Source: Haloferax massiliensis
Lineage (GTDB): Archaea > Halobacteriota > Halobacteria > Halobacteriales > Haloferacaceae
Length of the DNA stretch: 64,000 nt
Assembly (NCBI RefSeq): GCF_001368915.1
Contig: NZ_CSTE01000002.1
Span: 1,532,615-1,596,614 of the forward strand
Direction: 5' to 3'
Part shown: one piece after another, positions 31,869 through 40,897 of the stretch
Layout: every line of letters starts with the position of its first letter
Numbering within the stretch: the first letter of the stretch is position 1
Translations under genes and position numbers: made by a program
The notes under the pieces: generated by a model
Seen by the model: only the letters and a program-made list of their open reading frames with translations
What the model was told of the DNA's origin: nothing
Database searches by the model: none

Positions 31869-32939
31869 CTACTCGACGGCCGCGAACTCGACGGAGTCGG
31901 CCTCGAAGTCCTCGACGAACGCGCCCTGTCCGCCGACGCTGTAGGTCCCCTCGGCCGTCTCGATGACGAAGGCGTTCTCGACCGGGAAGGAGTTGTTCGC
32001 GGGTTCGAGGAGGCCCTGACGGATATCGACCACGCGGCCGCGGAGTTCGGTCGGGCCGTCGGTGTGGACCATCCGCCCGCGGACGGTCACGTCGAGGTCG
32101 ATGCCCGCCCGGTCGCAGAGGGCGGCCTGCAGGACGGCGTGGCGGAAGTTGTGGTACGTCGCCGGGAGCGGGTCGGGGTCGGTCGTGTACGCCTCGGCGG
32201 CCATCGGCCAGTAGTTCCCGAAGAAGGAGCCGACGATGACCGGCCCGAGGTGGGGCTGTGCGAAGACGATGGCCTGCGACTCGGAGTTCGACCGGGCGAC
32301 CATCTCGCCGGGGGAGATGAGTCCCGTCCGCGAGTCGACGGTGAGCATCGTGGGCATGAGTTCGTGCCAGACGCGGACGAGCGAGGCCGCGCCGTCAAGC
32401 GCGAGGTCGTCGTGCGGTTCGACGCCGCTGACGACGAGGGAGACGAGGACGCCGCGCTCGCGGGCGGCGCGGAGTTCGTCTTCGACCTCGCCGAGCACGT
32501 CGTAGGGGAGCGACAGCGTGATTTCGGAGTCGGCGCGGCCGACGAGCTCGGCGATGCGCTTGAGCACCGTCACGCGGGACTTGATGACCTCGAAGCGCTC
32601 TTCGTCGCGGGCGGTGGCCGTGTAGCGTTCCTCCAGCGCGGGGCGCATGGACTCGACGCTCTCGGAGAGCGATTCGATGACCTCCATCGGCGGCAGCGGC
32701 CGAATCGTGGTCGGCACGACGTGGTCGTTGATCTCCACGAACCCGCGCGATTCCAGTTCCTTGCTCACGCTGTAGACGTAGCGCTTGGAGACGCCCGCCG
32801 CGTCGGCGATCTGACTCGCCTTCGCCTCCCCGAGTTCGAGCAGGGTCAGATACGTGTCGACGACCTTCTCTGAGAGCCCGAACTGCTTCAGGAGGTCGGC
32901 GAGTTCCCGGTCGTCCATGGTCGGACTGTCATCGACCAT
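31869..32939 (-). CDS. TrmB family sugar-responsive regulator
   Basis: A 356-residue TrmB family protein. The N-terminal winged helix (about 8-80) contains F-G-L-S-E-K-V-V-D-T-Y-L-T-L-L-E-L-G and A-S-Q-I-A-D-A-A-G-V-S-K-R-Y-V-Y. A central part (about 110-230) and a C-terminal effector domain with the G-R-V-V-D-I-R-Q-G segment follow. TrmB proteins bind maltose-type sugars or sugar phosphates and control transport and glycolytic genes. It starts 5 bp after the stop of the GH13 amylase gene, so it is in that operon and is the likely regulator of the module. ATG at 32918 is an alternative start. Confidence 0.9.
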   Translation of the reverse strand: MVDDSPTMDDRELADLLKQFGLSEKVVDTYLTLLELGEAKASQIADAAGVSKRYVYSVSKELESRGFVEINDHVVPTTIRPLPPMEVIESLSESVESMRPALEERYTATARDEERFEVIKSRVTVLKRIAELVGRADSEITLSLPYDVLGEVEDELRAARERGVLVSLVVSGVEPHDDLALDGAASLVRVWHELMPTMLTVDSRTGLISPGEMVARSNSESQAIVFAQPHLGPVIVGSFFGNYWPMAAEAYTTDPDPLPATYHNFRHAVLQAALCDRAGIDLDVTVRGRMVHTDGPTELRGRVVDIRQGLLEPANNSFPVENAFVIETAEGTYSVGGQGAFVEDFEADSVEFAAVE

Positions 32940-32944
32940 GGTAC

Positions 32945-35125
32945 TTAATGGCTCGACTCGCCGACGGCGCGGAGCACGACCGCGTCGGCGACGGTGACGC
33001 GGACGCCCCCGTCGTCCCCGACCGCGTCGTTCGCGCCGACTCGCTCGCCCGTCAGGAGGTCGGTCCCCTCGACGTCCGCGCCGAGTTCGACGGTCGTCGG
33101 CTCCCCGTCGAAGTTCAGGACGACCACGAATCGGTCGGTGCCGTCGTCGCGGGCGAACGCGACCACGCGGTCGGACTCGACGCCGCCGTCTCCGGCGGGA
33201 GCAACGCCGGCGGGGACGGGTTCGACGCCGCCGACGCGGAGTACCTCGTGGGCGTCGCGGAGGCGGGAGAGTCGCCGGTGGAAGCCCACGAGGTCGCTGT
33301 CGGCGTCGTACCAGCGCATCGTCCCGCGCTGGGTTTCGACGCCGGTCTCTTGGCCGTAGTAAATCATCGGCGCGCCGGGGAGCGTGAACGTCGCGGCCGC
33401 GGCCGCCCGAAGCGCGTCGTCGCCGACCGCGCTCCGGTAGCGCTCCTCGTCGTGGTTCTCGACGTACCGGAGTTGCACGGCGTCGTCGGGGAAGCCGTGC
33501 CAGCGGGCGTCGGCGACGGCGTCGAAGATGGCCGTCGCCGGTTTCTCGCCCGCGCCGACCTCGCGGAGCGCCCCGTACAGCGTCGTGTCGTAGTGGGCGT
33601 CGAACTCGGTTTCGTGGTACGCGGGGTCCCGCGGGATGGTCTCGTCGAGGAGCAGGAAGTCGGGGTCGTCGGCCTTCACCCGCTCGCGGACCTCCTTCCA
33701 GAAGCCGTGAGGGACGCCCCACGCCACGTCGCAGCGGAAGCCGTCGACGACGCCGGCCCACTCGGCGACCACGTCGAGCATCCACGACCGGACCGCGGGC
33801 GAGTCGTAGTTGAGGTTCGGGATGCGCGTCCAGTTGAAGTAGTGTTCCGCCGCGCCGGGGCCGCCCCAGTCGACGTCGGAGGGGTCCTCGCGCTCGGGGA
33901 CGCGGGCGTAGTGGTCCTCGTAGCCGGGGACGCCGGTCGAGTGGAACTGGAAGGCCGGGTGGTCCCGCGACGTGTGGTTGATGACGAGGTCGAAGACGAC
34001 GCGGATGCCGGCGTCGTGACAGCGGTCGACGAGCGCCTCGAAGTCCTCGCGCGAACCGAGGTCCGAGGCGGTCTCGAAGTAGTCGGTGACGTGGTAGCCG
34101 TGGGTCGTGTGGCTCTCCAGTATCGGCGTGAGCCACAGGCAGTCGACGCCGAGCGAGTCGAGGTAGGGGACGCGCCGGGCGAGTTCGTCGAACGTCGGGT
34201 CGGGCGTCTCGCCGGCGAACGACCGGACGAACACCTCGTAGACGGTCGCGTGGTGGGCCCACTCGGGCGCGTCGCCGGGGCGCGAGACGGCGAGGCCAGC
34301 GGGGCCGGAACCGGGTTCGCCGCCCGCGTCCCCGGAGTCCACGACCAGCGTGTCGAGAATCGAATGCCGGACGTACGGCCCCTCCGACTCGGTCGTCGTC
34401 TGGACCGCGACGGCGTGGACGCGGACCGGTTCCGACGAGTCGGACTCGCGGAGCGTCTCGACCGGCACGCGCAGGCTGTCGCCGTCGATCTCGCAGTCGC
34501 CCGGTTCGAGCGCGTCGCGGCCGTCGAACAGGAACTCGACGGCGAGCGTCGCCTCCGCGGCGTCGGGCGCGGGCTCCGCGTCCGCGACGACGACGAGTTC
34601 GTCTCCGTCTGCAACTTCCTGCGCGTCGAGTCGAACCCGCGGGCGGCCCGGTCCGGGAACCGCGACTTCGCCGCGGACCTGTTCCGCGAGGTCGTCGTTC
34701 GGGGCGAACCCGAACGGGTGCGTGCCCGGCGGGAGCGCCACGTCGAGGGCGTAGTCGTCGCCGGCGCGGCGCGGGCGGTCGCGGCCGACGAGGCGGTCGT
34801 TGAACGGGCCGATGACGGACACCTCGTCGGGCGACGCGGGTTCGAGGTCGGCCGCGGGGACCGTCATCGTCGCCGGGCGGCGGTCGTCGGGGAAGGCGCG
34901 AACGGTCTGTTCGTGGCGGTCGTCCGGCGCGTCGAGTTCGAGGCGGTACGTGCCGGGAACGTCGGGGTCGAGGTGGACGACCGGCCCGGAGCCGACCGCG
35001 ACGGCGCTCTCGGCCGGCGCGTCGAGGACGCGCCACCGGTACGTTGCGTCTCGTTTCGGGGCTCTCGGAGCGAGTTCGACCGGACGACCGACCGTCGTGA
35101 CTCGCGGCGGACCGGGGTGATGCAT
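32945..35125 (-). CDS. intracellular alpha-amylase/glucanotransferase family enzyme (GH13)
   Basis: A 726-residue GH13 enzyme acting on alpha-1,4-glucans. The first 240 residues form beta-rich accessory domains. The catalytic barrel has region I D-L-V-I-N-H near residue 378, region II G-F-R-C-D-V-A with the nucleophile Asp near 462, region III L-L-D-E with the acid/base Glu near 492 and region IV Y-V-E-N-H-D near 556. A C-terminal beta domain closes the protein. No signal peptide, so it works in the cytoplasm on imported maltodextrin. Specificity (amylase, cyclomaltodextrinase or neopullulanase) is unresolved. It is divergent from the glucoamylase and followed by trmB-type gene. Confidence 0.92.
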   Translation of the reverse strand: MHHPGPPRVTTVGRPVELAPRAPKRDATYRWRVLDAPAESAVAVGSGPVVHLDPDVPGTYRLELDAPDDRHEQTVRAFPDDRRPATMTVPAADLEPASPDEVSVIGPFNDRLVGRDRPRRAGDDYALDVALPPGTHPFGFAPNDDLAEQVRGEVAVPGPGRPRVRLDAQEVADGDELVVVADAEPAPDAAEATLAVEFLFDGRDALEPGDCEIDGDSLRVPVETLRESDSSEPVRVHAVAVQTTTESEGPYVRHSILDTLVVDSGDAGGEPGSGPAGLAVSRPGDAPEWAHHATVYEVFVRSFAGETPDPTFDELARRVPYLDSLGVDCLWLTPILESHTTHGYHVTDYFETASDLGSREDFEALVDRCHDAGIRVVFDLVINHTSRDHPAFQFHSTGVPGYEDHYARVPEREDPSDVDWGGPGAAEHYFNWTRIPNLNYDSPAVRSWMLDVVAEWAGVVDGFRCDVAWGVPHGFWKEVRERVKADDPDFLLLDETIPRDPAYHETEFDAHYDTTLYGALREVGAGEKPATAIFDAVADARWHGFPDDAVQLRYVENHDEERYRSAVGDDALRAAAAATFTLPGAPMIYYGQETGVETQRGTMRWYDADSDLVGFHRRLSRLRDAHEVLRVGGVEPVPAGVAPAGDGGVESDRVVAFARDDGTDRFVVVLNFDGEPTTVELGADVEGTDLLTGERVGANDAVGDDGGVRVTVADAVVLRAVGESSH

Positions 35126-35153
35126 ATCCACCCTCGGGGGAGGGGGACCCTTA

Positions 35154-35206
35154 CCGTTTCGAAACGGCATGAAAGTTTGAAGGAACATTACACCAAGATT
35201 ATTATC
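35154..35206. promoter_or_regulatory. divergent amylase/glucoamylase promoter with perfect palindrome
   Basis: CCGTTTCGAAACGG (35154-35167) is a perfect 14-bp palindrome located 29-42 bp upstream of the amylase start, over its promoter. GATTATTA at about 35197-35204 is the TATA element for the glucoamylase, 26 bp before its ATG. The palindrome is a candidate operator for the co-encoded TrmB-type regulator. Confidence 0.6.
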
Positions 35207-35229
35207 TGCAGGGGCCCCACGACTCAGCG

Positions 35230-37236
35230 ATGCAACTACGCGACGCGCTGGCCGACTACAAGCGGCACGCAGACCACCCGACGCGGTTCCCGGGCGAGCG
35301 ACGGACGACGAGCGGCCTGTTTTCGGGCCTCGGCAGCCGGTTGGTCCACGTCGAGACCGACGGCTCGCTCCGCGACTTCGGCTACCCGTTGTCCGGGCTC
35401 TGGGGCGTCGAGCGCTCCCGGTTCGGCGTCCGTCCCGTCGGCGACGAGGCCGGCGTCCACTGGTTCGACGAGGGCGCGAGCCAGTCGTACGCGGACGACG
35501 GCGCGCTCGTCGTCACCGACCACGAGACGCCCCACGGCGACGTGACCCAGTACGACCTCGCGGTCGGCGACGGCCACGTCAGTCGGTTCGAGACCGACGC
35601 CGACGTGGAACTCGTCGCGTTCGTCCACTTCCAGCCGGACGGCCGCGACACGCTCGTCGGGCAACTGACTCACGGCGACGCCGTCGAGGCGTACCACGCC
35701 GAGGAACACGACTTCCTCGCGTCGTCGCCCGCGTTCGACCACGTCGAGGGTCGGGTTCCCGAGGGCTTCGACGAACTGCTCTCGGAGGGCGAGGTCGAAC
35801 TGCCGCGGCCCCGCACCGACGACTGCTACGAGGAGGGCCAACTGAGCGGCGCAATCGTCGGGACGGTCCCGTTCGAGGCGGGCGCGGCCGCGGTCGGCCA
35901 CCTGCTCACCGACGACACCGAGACGGACCGCGAGGAGGCGCTCGAAACCGTCCGCGACCTCGTCGCGCGCGACCTCGACGACCTCCGCGAGCGCGCCGCT
36001 GGACAGGTCGAGGGCGCGGTTCCCGACCACCGCGAATCGGCCGCGATGCGAGATGACGTCCGCGTGCTCTCGCTGCTTTCGGGGGCGCTCGGCCTCCGCA
36101 TCGCCGGCCCCGACTTCGACCCCTACTACGCCTACTCCGGCGGCTACGGCTACACGTGGTTCCGCGACGACGCCGAAATCTCGAAATTCCTCTTCGAGTC
36201 CGACGAGCGACTCGACCTCGGCCTCGATGCGTGGCACGAGCGGAGCGCCCGCGCCTACTGCCGCACCCAGCGCGAGGACGGCTCGTGGCCCCACCGCGTC
36301 TGGCCCTTCGACGGGTCGCTCGCGCCCGGCTGGGCGAACGCCCGCCTCGAATCCGGCGACGACGCCGACTATCAGGCCGACCAGACCGGGAGCGTCATCG
36401 CCTTCCTCGCGGCCTACCACGACCGCTGTGCCGACGACGACCTCCGCGCCGACATCGAGGGGACGCTGGCGCTCGCCCTCGACAGCCTCGACGACACCCT
36501 CGGCGACGACGGCCTCCCCGTGGACTGCCAGAACGCGTGGGAGAACATGACCGGCAGGTTCAGCCACACCGCGGCGACGTTCCTCGAAGCCTACGCCGAA
36601 CTCGCGCTGTCTGACCTCGATTCGGCGCTGACCGACCGCGCCGCGGAGCGCGCCCGCGAGGTCTACGAGGGCATCGACCTCCTCTGGAGCGAGGGCCGCG
36701 GCTGTTACGCGCTCCGCGTCGCCGACGGCGGACTCGACGACCGCTACGACTCCGCCGCGCTCGCGCTCGCGTCGGCCCACCGGACCTACGACCGACTCGA
36801 ACCCGTGGATAACGACCGACTGGACCGGCTCGTCCGCCACGTCGAGTCCGTCTTCGACGGGCTCTGGCACGACCCCGACGAGAGCGACGTGAAGGGACTC
36901 GTCCGCTTCGAGGGTGACGACTGGCGGACGCGCGAGCAGTCCTCGGAGAAGATTTGGACCGTCTCGACCGCGTGGGGCGCGAACGCCGGCGTCGAACTCG
37001 CCGCCCTGCTGGCCGCCCACGACGACGACCGGGCGGGGGCGTTCGCCGACGAGGGCCGGGCGCTCCTCGACCTCGTCCTGCCCGACGGCCCGCTGTGCAC
37101 CGACGGGGGCTACCTCGCGGAGCAGTTCTTCGACGACGGCACGCCCGACAGCGCGACGCCGCTCGGCTGGCCGCACGCGCTCCGGCTGGCGACGCTGGCG
37201 ACGCTCGACGTCGACGACGCGTTCGACGGGATGTAA
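35230..37236 (+). CDS. glucoamylase (GH15)
   Basis: A 668-residue GH15 enzyme releasing glucose from the non-reducing ends of alpha-glucans. An N-terminal beta-sandwich domain (about 1-260) precedes the alpha/alpha barrel. The catalytic side shows Y-S-G-G-Y-G-Y-T-W-F-R-D-D-A-E (about 303-317), W-P-H-R-V-W-P-F-D-G, W-E-N-M-T-G-R-F-S-H-T and S-S-E-K-I-W-T. It has no signal peptide, so it is cytoplasmic and complements the GH13 enzyme encoded divergently. The TATA element at 35197 gives a leaderless transcript. Confidence 0.92.
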   Translation: MQLRDALADYKRHADHPTRFPGERRTTSGLFSGLGSRLVHVETDGSLRDFGYPLSGLWGVERSRFGVRPVGDEAGVHWFDEGASQSYADDGALVVTDHETPHGDVTQYDLAVGDGHVSRFETDADVELVAFVHFQPDGRDTLVGQLTHGDAVEAYHAEEHDFLASSPAFDHVEGRVPEGFDELLSEGEVELPRPRTDDCYEEGQLSGAIVGTVPFEAGAAAVGHLLTDDTETDREEALETVRDLVARDLDDLRERAAGQVEGAVPDHRESAAMRDDVRVLSLLSGALGLRIAGPDFDPYYAYSGGYGYTWFRDDAEISKFLFESDERLDLGLDAWHERSARAYCRTQREDGSWPHRVWPFDGSLAPGWANARLESGDDADYQADQTGSVIAFLAAYHDRCADDDLRADIEGTLALALDSLDDTLGDDGLPVDCQNAWENMTGRFSHTAATFLEAYAELALSDLDSALTDRAAERAREVYEGIDLLWSEGRGCYALRVADGGLDDRYDSAALALASAHRTYDRLEPVDNDRLDRLVRHVESVFDGLWHDPDESDVKGLVRFEGDDWRTREQSSEKIWTVSTAWGANAGVELAALLAAHDDDRAGAFADEGRALLDLVLPDGPLCTDGGYLAEQFFDDGTPDSATPLGWPHALRLATLATLDVDDAFDGM

Positions 37237-37303
37237 GTCGGCGGCGGCGCGGCTGTCGAACGGCGAGGGGACCGAGAGAAAACGGCGAACTACTTCTTCA
37301 CGA

Positions 37304-38437
37304 CTACTGCGTCGGGGCCGCCCGCCGCTTCGATTCGCGGGAGAGGAGCGACTCGCCGGTCCGCGGGTGGAAGACGTGGAGGTCCGACTCGTCGAACGTG
37401 ACGCCGACCGTCTCGCCCGTCTCGGGTTCGACGTCCGAGTCGACGCGGGCGATGAAGTCCGGGCCGATGTCGAGGTGGAGGTAGTTGTCCGAACCGATGG
37501 GCTCGACGACGCCGACGGTCGAGTCGACGACGTTCGCGCCTGACGAGGCCGTGCGTACGTCCTCAGGTCGGATGCCGACGCGGAGGTCGGTCGCGTCGGT
37601 GGCCTCGCGGAGCGTCGCCGAGAACGACTCGGACAGGCGGTACGAGAAGCCCCCGTCGCCGACGAGCGCGAGGCGGTCGCCCTCGCGTTCGACCGACACG
37701 TCGAGGAAGTTCATCGACGGCGAGCCGACGAAGCCGCCGACGAACTCGTTGGCGGGGTTCTCGTACACGTCCTTCGGGCGGCCGACCTGCTGGAGCTTCC
37801 CGTCGTTGAGGATGACGATTCTGTCGCCCATCGTCATCGCCTCCTCCTGGTCGTGGGTGACGTACAGCGAGGTGATTCCGAGTTCGTTCTGGAGGCGCTG
37901 AATCTCGGTCCGCATCGTGGTTCGGAGCTTCGCGTCGAGGTTCGAAAGCGGCTCGTCGAACAGGAACACGTCGGGTTCGCGGACGATGGCGCGGCCGAGC
38001 GCGACGCGCTGTTTCTGCCCGCCGGAAAGCTCGTCGGGCTTGTCGTCGAGGAGGTCCTCGATGCCCATCATCGACGCCGTCTCGCGGACGCGCTCGCGGC
38101 GCTCGTCCTTCGAGAGGTCGGTGCTCATCCGCAGGCCGAACGCCATGTTCTGCATGACGGTCTTGTGCGGGTACAGCGCGTAGTTCTGGAACACCATCGC
38201 CACGTCGCGCTTGCGGGCGTGCTGGTCCGTGACGTCCTCGCCGCCGATTCGAATCGCGCCGCCGGAGGGCGATTCGAGCCCCGCGACCATGCGGAGCGTC
38301 GTCGATTTCCCGCACCCCGAGGGGCCGACGACGGTGATGAACTCGCCGTCCTCGACGTCGAGCGAGAGGTCCTCGACGGCGACGACGCGACCCCGGTCGT
38401 ACTCCTTGCGAAGCGCTTCGAGCGTGAGACGTGCCAT
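37304..38437 (-). CDS. sugar ABC transporter ATP-binding protein (MalK/UgpC type)
   Basis: A 377-residue ATPase for the neighbouring importer. Walker A is G-P-S-G-C-G-K-S-T at residues 38-46, the Q loop F-Q-N-Y-A-L-Y-P-H-K, signature L-S-G-G-Q-K-Q-R near 135, Walker B F-L-F-D-E-P-L-S-N-L-D and H loop Y-V-T-H-D. The C-terminal TOBE/MalK-type domain (about 240-377) contains V-G-I-R-P-E-D-V. It is divergent from the binding-protein and permease genes. M-A-R-L at 38437 is the conserved start; an upstream ATG at 38464 is possible. Confidence 0.92.
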   Translation of the reverse strand: MARLTLEALRKEYDRGRVVAVEDLSLDVEDGEFITVVGPSGCGKSTTLRMVAGLESPSGGAIRIGGEDVTDQHARKRDVAMVFQNYALYPHKTVMQNMAFGLRMSTDLSKDERRERVRETASMMGIEDLLDDKPDELSGGQKQRVALGRAIVREPDVFLFDEPLSNLDAKLRTTMRTEIQRLQNELGITSLYVTHDQEEAMTMGDRIVILNDGKLQQVGRPKDVYENPANEFVGGFVGSPSMNFLDVSVEREGDRLALVGDGGFSYRLSESFSATLREATDATDLRVGIRPEDVRTASSGANVVDSTVGVVEPIGSDNYLHLDIGPDFIARVDSDVEPETGETVGVTFDESDLHVFHPRTGESLLSRESKRRAAPTQ

Positions 38438-38496
38438 TACTCCCCGTCTGTCCCCATCGTCCATAATCGTTTTCCTATTTTCTGAATTTGTGATGC

Positions 38497-38648
38497 AATA
38501 GTTCGTATTAAATTTCAAACGGCTATCGATGCCACGAGACGCCTTCTATCGACGGTTCTCGAAGTTCTCACTGCTCGCCGAACTGGCGACTTTCGCCGCG
38601 AATGCGGGCGTCATTCCGAACTATTAAATATATGAACACATAGTTCAT
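38497..38648. promoter_or_regulatory. divergent promoter of the sugar importer with shared motifs and a dyad
   Basis: The 220-bp spacer between the ATPase and binding-protein genes has AT-rich TATA elements for both directions (about 38506-38515 minus, 38622-38631 plus). CGAACTATT occurs next to each: on the plus strand at 38618-38626 and on the minus strand at 38505-38497. ATGAAC-ACATA-GTTCAT (38632-38648) is a perfect dyad between the plus-strand TATA box and the start codon, well placed to block initiation. Confidence 0.65.
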
Positions 38649-38660
38649 CATAGATTCGTT

Positions 38661-39956
38661 ATGCCAATGAACCGCCGCACAATCCTGAAGCAACTGGCAG
38701 GCACGACGGCCGTCGGCGCACTCGCGGGCTGCGTGGGCGTGTCGGAGACCGATTCGACGCAGACACCCGAACAGAGCGGTGCGGAGGGCGACGGTGGCGA
38801 CGAGACCACCGCGGGGGCGGACGCCGACTCCGCGGGGCCGAGCGGGGCGTTCACGCTCTGGCACCAGCGCGCGGAAGCCGAGAAACAGGCGCTCGAAGCG
38901 AACGCCGAGACGTTCACCTCGGAGACGACCCACACGGCCAAGCCCGCCGAAATCGCCGACCTCCGGAAGAAGACGACCTCCGCCATCCCGGCCGGGCAGG
39001 GTGCGGGCATGTTCGACTGGGCCCACGACTGGACCGGCGAGTACTACCAGAACGGCTTCCTCTCGGACCAGAGCGACCAGTTGGACGTGGACCTCTCGGT
39101 CTACACCGAGCCCGCACAGGAGGCGGTCCAGTTCGACGGCGCGACCGTCGCGCTCCCCTACGCGGCCGAGACCGTCGGCCTCATCTACAACCGCGAGATG
39201 GTGGACGAAGCGCCCGAGACCGTCGCCGACATGACGGCGGTCATGGAGGAGTACCACGACCCCGAAAACGGGATGTACGGGCTCAGCTACCCGCTCGACG
39301 CCTACTTTATGAGCGCGTGGGCGCACGCCTTCGGCGGCTACTACTTCGACGAGTCGAACGTCGAACTCGGCCTGTCGAACGAGGCGACGCTCGACGGGTT
39401 CCAGTTCATCCTCGACAACTTCGTCCCGTACCAGCCGAAGGACACCGGCTACGACCCGCAGGCGGCGGTCTTCCTCGAAGGCAACGCGCCCTTCGCCATC
39501 AACGGGCCGTGGTTCCTCGGCGACGTCCGCTCGAACGACATCGACGCCGGCATCGCCCGGCTCCCCTCGCCCGAGGGCGACGCGGAGCCCAAGCCGTACA
39601 CGACGGTCAAACAGCTCTACTTCACCTCGACGCTGGAGGGCGACGAGGCGACGGCGGCCGCGTCCCGCGCGTTCGCCGAGTGGTACACGACGAACACGGA
39701 CGTGCTCTCGGCGAACGCCGAGGAGTTCGGCTACATCCCGGTCCACGAGGAACTCGCCGCGAGCGACGACCTCCCCGAGGCCGTCCGGGGCTTCTCGGAG
39801 TCCGTCTCGCTCGGTACGCCCATCCCGACGCACCCGAACATGGGCGACGTGTGGGGGCCGCTCGAAGACGCCTTCAACAGCGTGAAAAACGGCGACGCGG
39901 AGCTCGAAGCCGCGTTCACGAGCGCCGAAGAGAACATCCGGTCTAACTGGGAGTAA
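38661..39956 (+). CDS. ABC transporter sugar-binding lipoprotein (maltodextrin type)
   Basis: A 431-residue extracellular solute-binding protein of the MalE class. The N-terminus has the twin-arginine signal N-R-R-T-I-L-K and a lipobox L-A-G-C with Cys24, so it is exported folded and lipid-anchored. An acidic linker (25-58) precedes the binding domain, which has the family segments F-T-L-W-H-Q, A-L-P-Y-A-A-E-T and I-N-G-P-W-F. Adjacent amylase and glucoamylase genes point to malto-oligosaccharides as the ligand (inference). It is the first gene of the binding protein-permease operon. Confidence 0.92.
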   Translation: MPMNRRTILKQLAGTTAVGALAGCVGVSETDSTQTPEQSGAEGDGGDETTAGADADSAGPSGAFTLWHQRAEAEKQALEANAETFTSETTHTAKPAEIADLRKKTTSAIPAGQGAGMFDWAHDWTGEYYQNGFLSDQSDQLDVDLSVYTEPAQEAVQFDGATVALPYAAETVGLIYNREMVDEAPETVADMTAVMEEYHDPENGMYGLSYPLDAYFMSAWAHAFGGYYFDESNVELGLSNEATLDGFQFILDNFVPYQPKDTGYDPQAAVFLEGNAPFAINGPWFLGDVRSNDIDAGIARLPSPEGDAEPKPYTTVKQLYFTSTLEGDEATAAASRAFAEWYTTNTDVLSANAEEFGYIPVHEELAASDDLPEAVRGFSESVSLGTPIPTHPNMGDVWGPLEDAFNSVKNGDAELEAAFTSAEENIRSNWE

Positions 39957-39961
39957 GGACG

Positions 39962-40897
39962 ATGAGCGTCGTCGACAGCGCCGTCGAGCGCGTCGCGGAC
40001 AGCCCGGTGGTGAGCAGGGACGACCTGCCCCTGGTTTTGGTGCTCCCGGGGCTGTTCGTCTTCCTCGCGTTCATGCTGTTTCCCGTGTTGTATCTGGTGT
40101 ACCTCTCGTTTACCAACGCGGAACCGGCCACGCTGTTCCAGGGCAGAGAGCAGTGGGTCGGTCTCGCCAACTACGTTCGGGTCCTCTCGGACGGGCAGTT
40201 CTGGAACTCGATGGGCGTGACGTGGCTGTTCGTCGCCACGTCGGTCGCGCTCAAGGTGCTCGTCGGTCTCGGCGTCGGTCTCGTGGTGACGGGCAAGCGC
40301 GTCCGCGGCAAGCGGTTCATGCGCGCGCTCATCATCGTCCCGCTCGGCCTCCCGGGCATCTTCACCATCACCATCTGGCGCGGCATCTTCAGTTCGGCCG
40401 AGTTCGGCCTCGCCAACCAGTTCCTCCGGGCGGCCGGTCTCGGCTCGGTCGCGTGGCTCTCCGACCGCTGGATGGCCTTCCTCGCCTACAACGTCACCGA
40501 GGCGTGGCTGGCGTACCCGTTCATGGTCATCATCACCGTGAGCGCCCTCCAGGACGTGTCCGAGGAACTCCACGAGGCGGCGATGATTGACGGCGCGGGC
40601 TTCTTCGCCCGCTTCCTGCACGTGACGCTCCCCTCTATCAAGCGCCCCGTGCTGTTCGCCTCGATTCTCACCGCCGCGGCGTCGTTCCAGCAGTTCCTCA
40701 TCCCGTACGTGTTCAATCAGGGCGGGCCGTCGCGGACGAACGAACTCCTCATCGTCTACGGCTACCGCGAGGCGTTCCGCTTCCAGAAGTACGGCGAGGG
40801 CGCGGCCATCATGCTGGTCGCCGTGGCCGTCATCGGCGTCTTCATGATGCTGAACGTCAAGAAGGGACAGCTCGCCGACGGGGTGGACGACGCATGA
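39962..40897 (+). CDS. sugar ABC transporter permease (MalF type)
   Basis: A 311-residue permease with six membrane helices, beginning with the cytoplasmic N-terminus and first helix at about 22-45. The ATPase-contacting EAA loop reads E-E-L-H-E-A-A-M-I-D-G-A-G-F-F-A-R-F at about 199-216. It begins 5 bp after the binding-protein stop and overlaps the second permease by 4 bp (ATGA). It forms the heterodimeric pore with the next protein. Confidence 0.92.
   Translation: MSVVDSAVERVADSPVVSRDDLPLVLVLPGLFVFLAFMLFPVLYLVYLSFTNAEPATLFQGREQWVGLANYVRVLSDGQFWNSMGVTWLFVATSVALKVLVGLGVGLVVTGKRVRGKRFMRALIIVPLGLPGIFTITIWRGIFSSAEFGLANQFLRAAGLGSVAWLSDRWMAFLAYNVTEAWLAYPFMVIITVSALQDVSEELHEAAMIDGAGFFARFLHVTLPSIKRPVLFASILTAAASFQQFLIPYVFNQGGPSRTNELLIVYGYREAFRFQKYGEGAAIMLVAVAVIGVFMMLNVKKGQLADGVDDA

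Noticed and set aside
32948-35545. An 865-codon open frame on the plus strand opposite the amylase gene
   Set aside because: It is antisense to a clear GH13 enzyme, rich in Arg/Val/Gly repeats and without any family motif. GC-rich third positions remove stop codons from the opposite frame.
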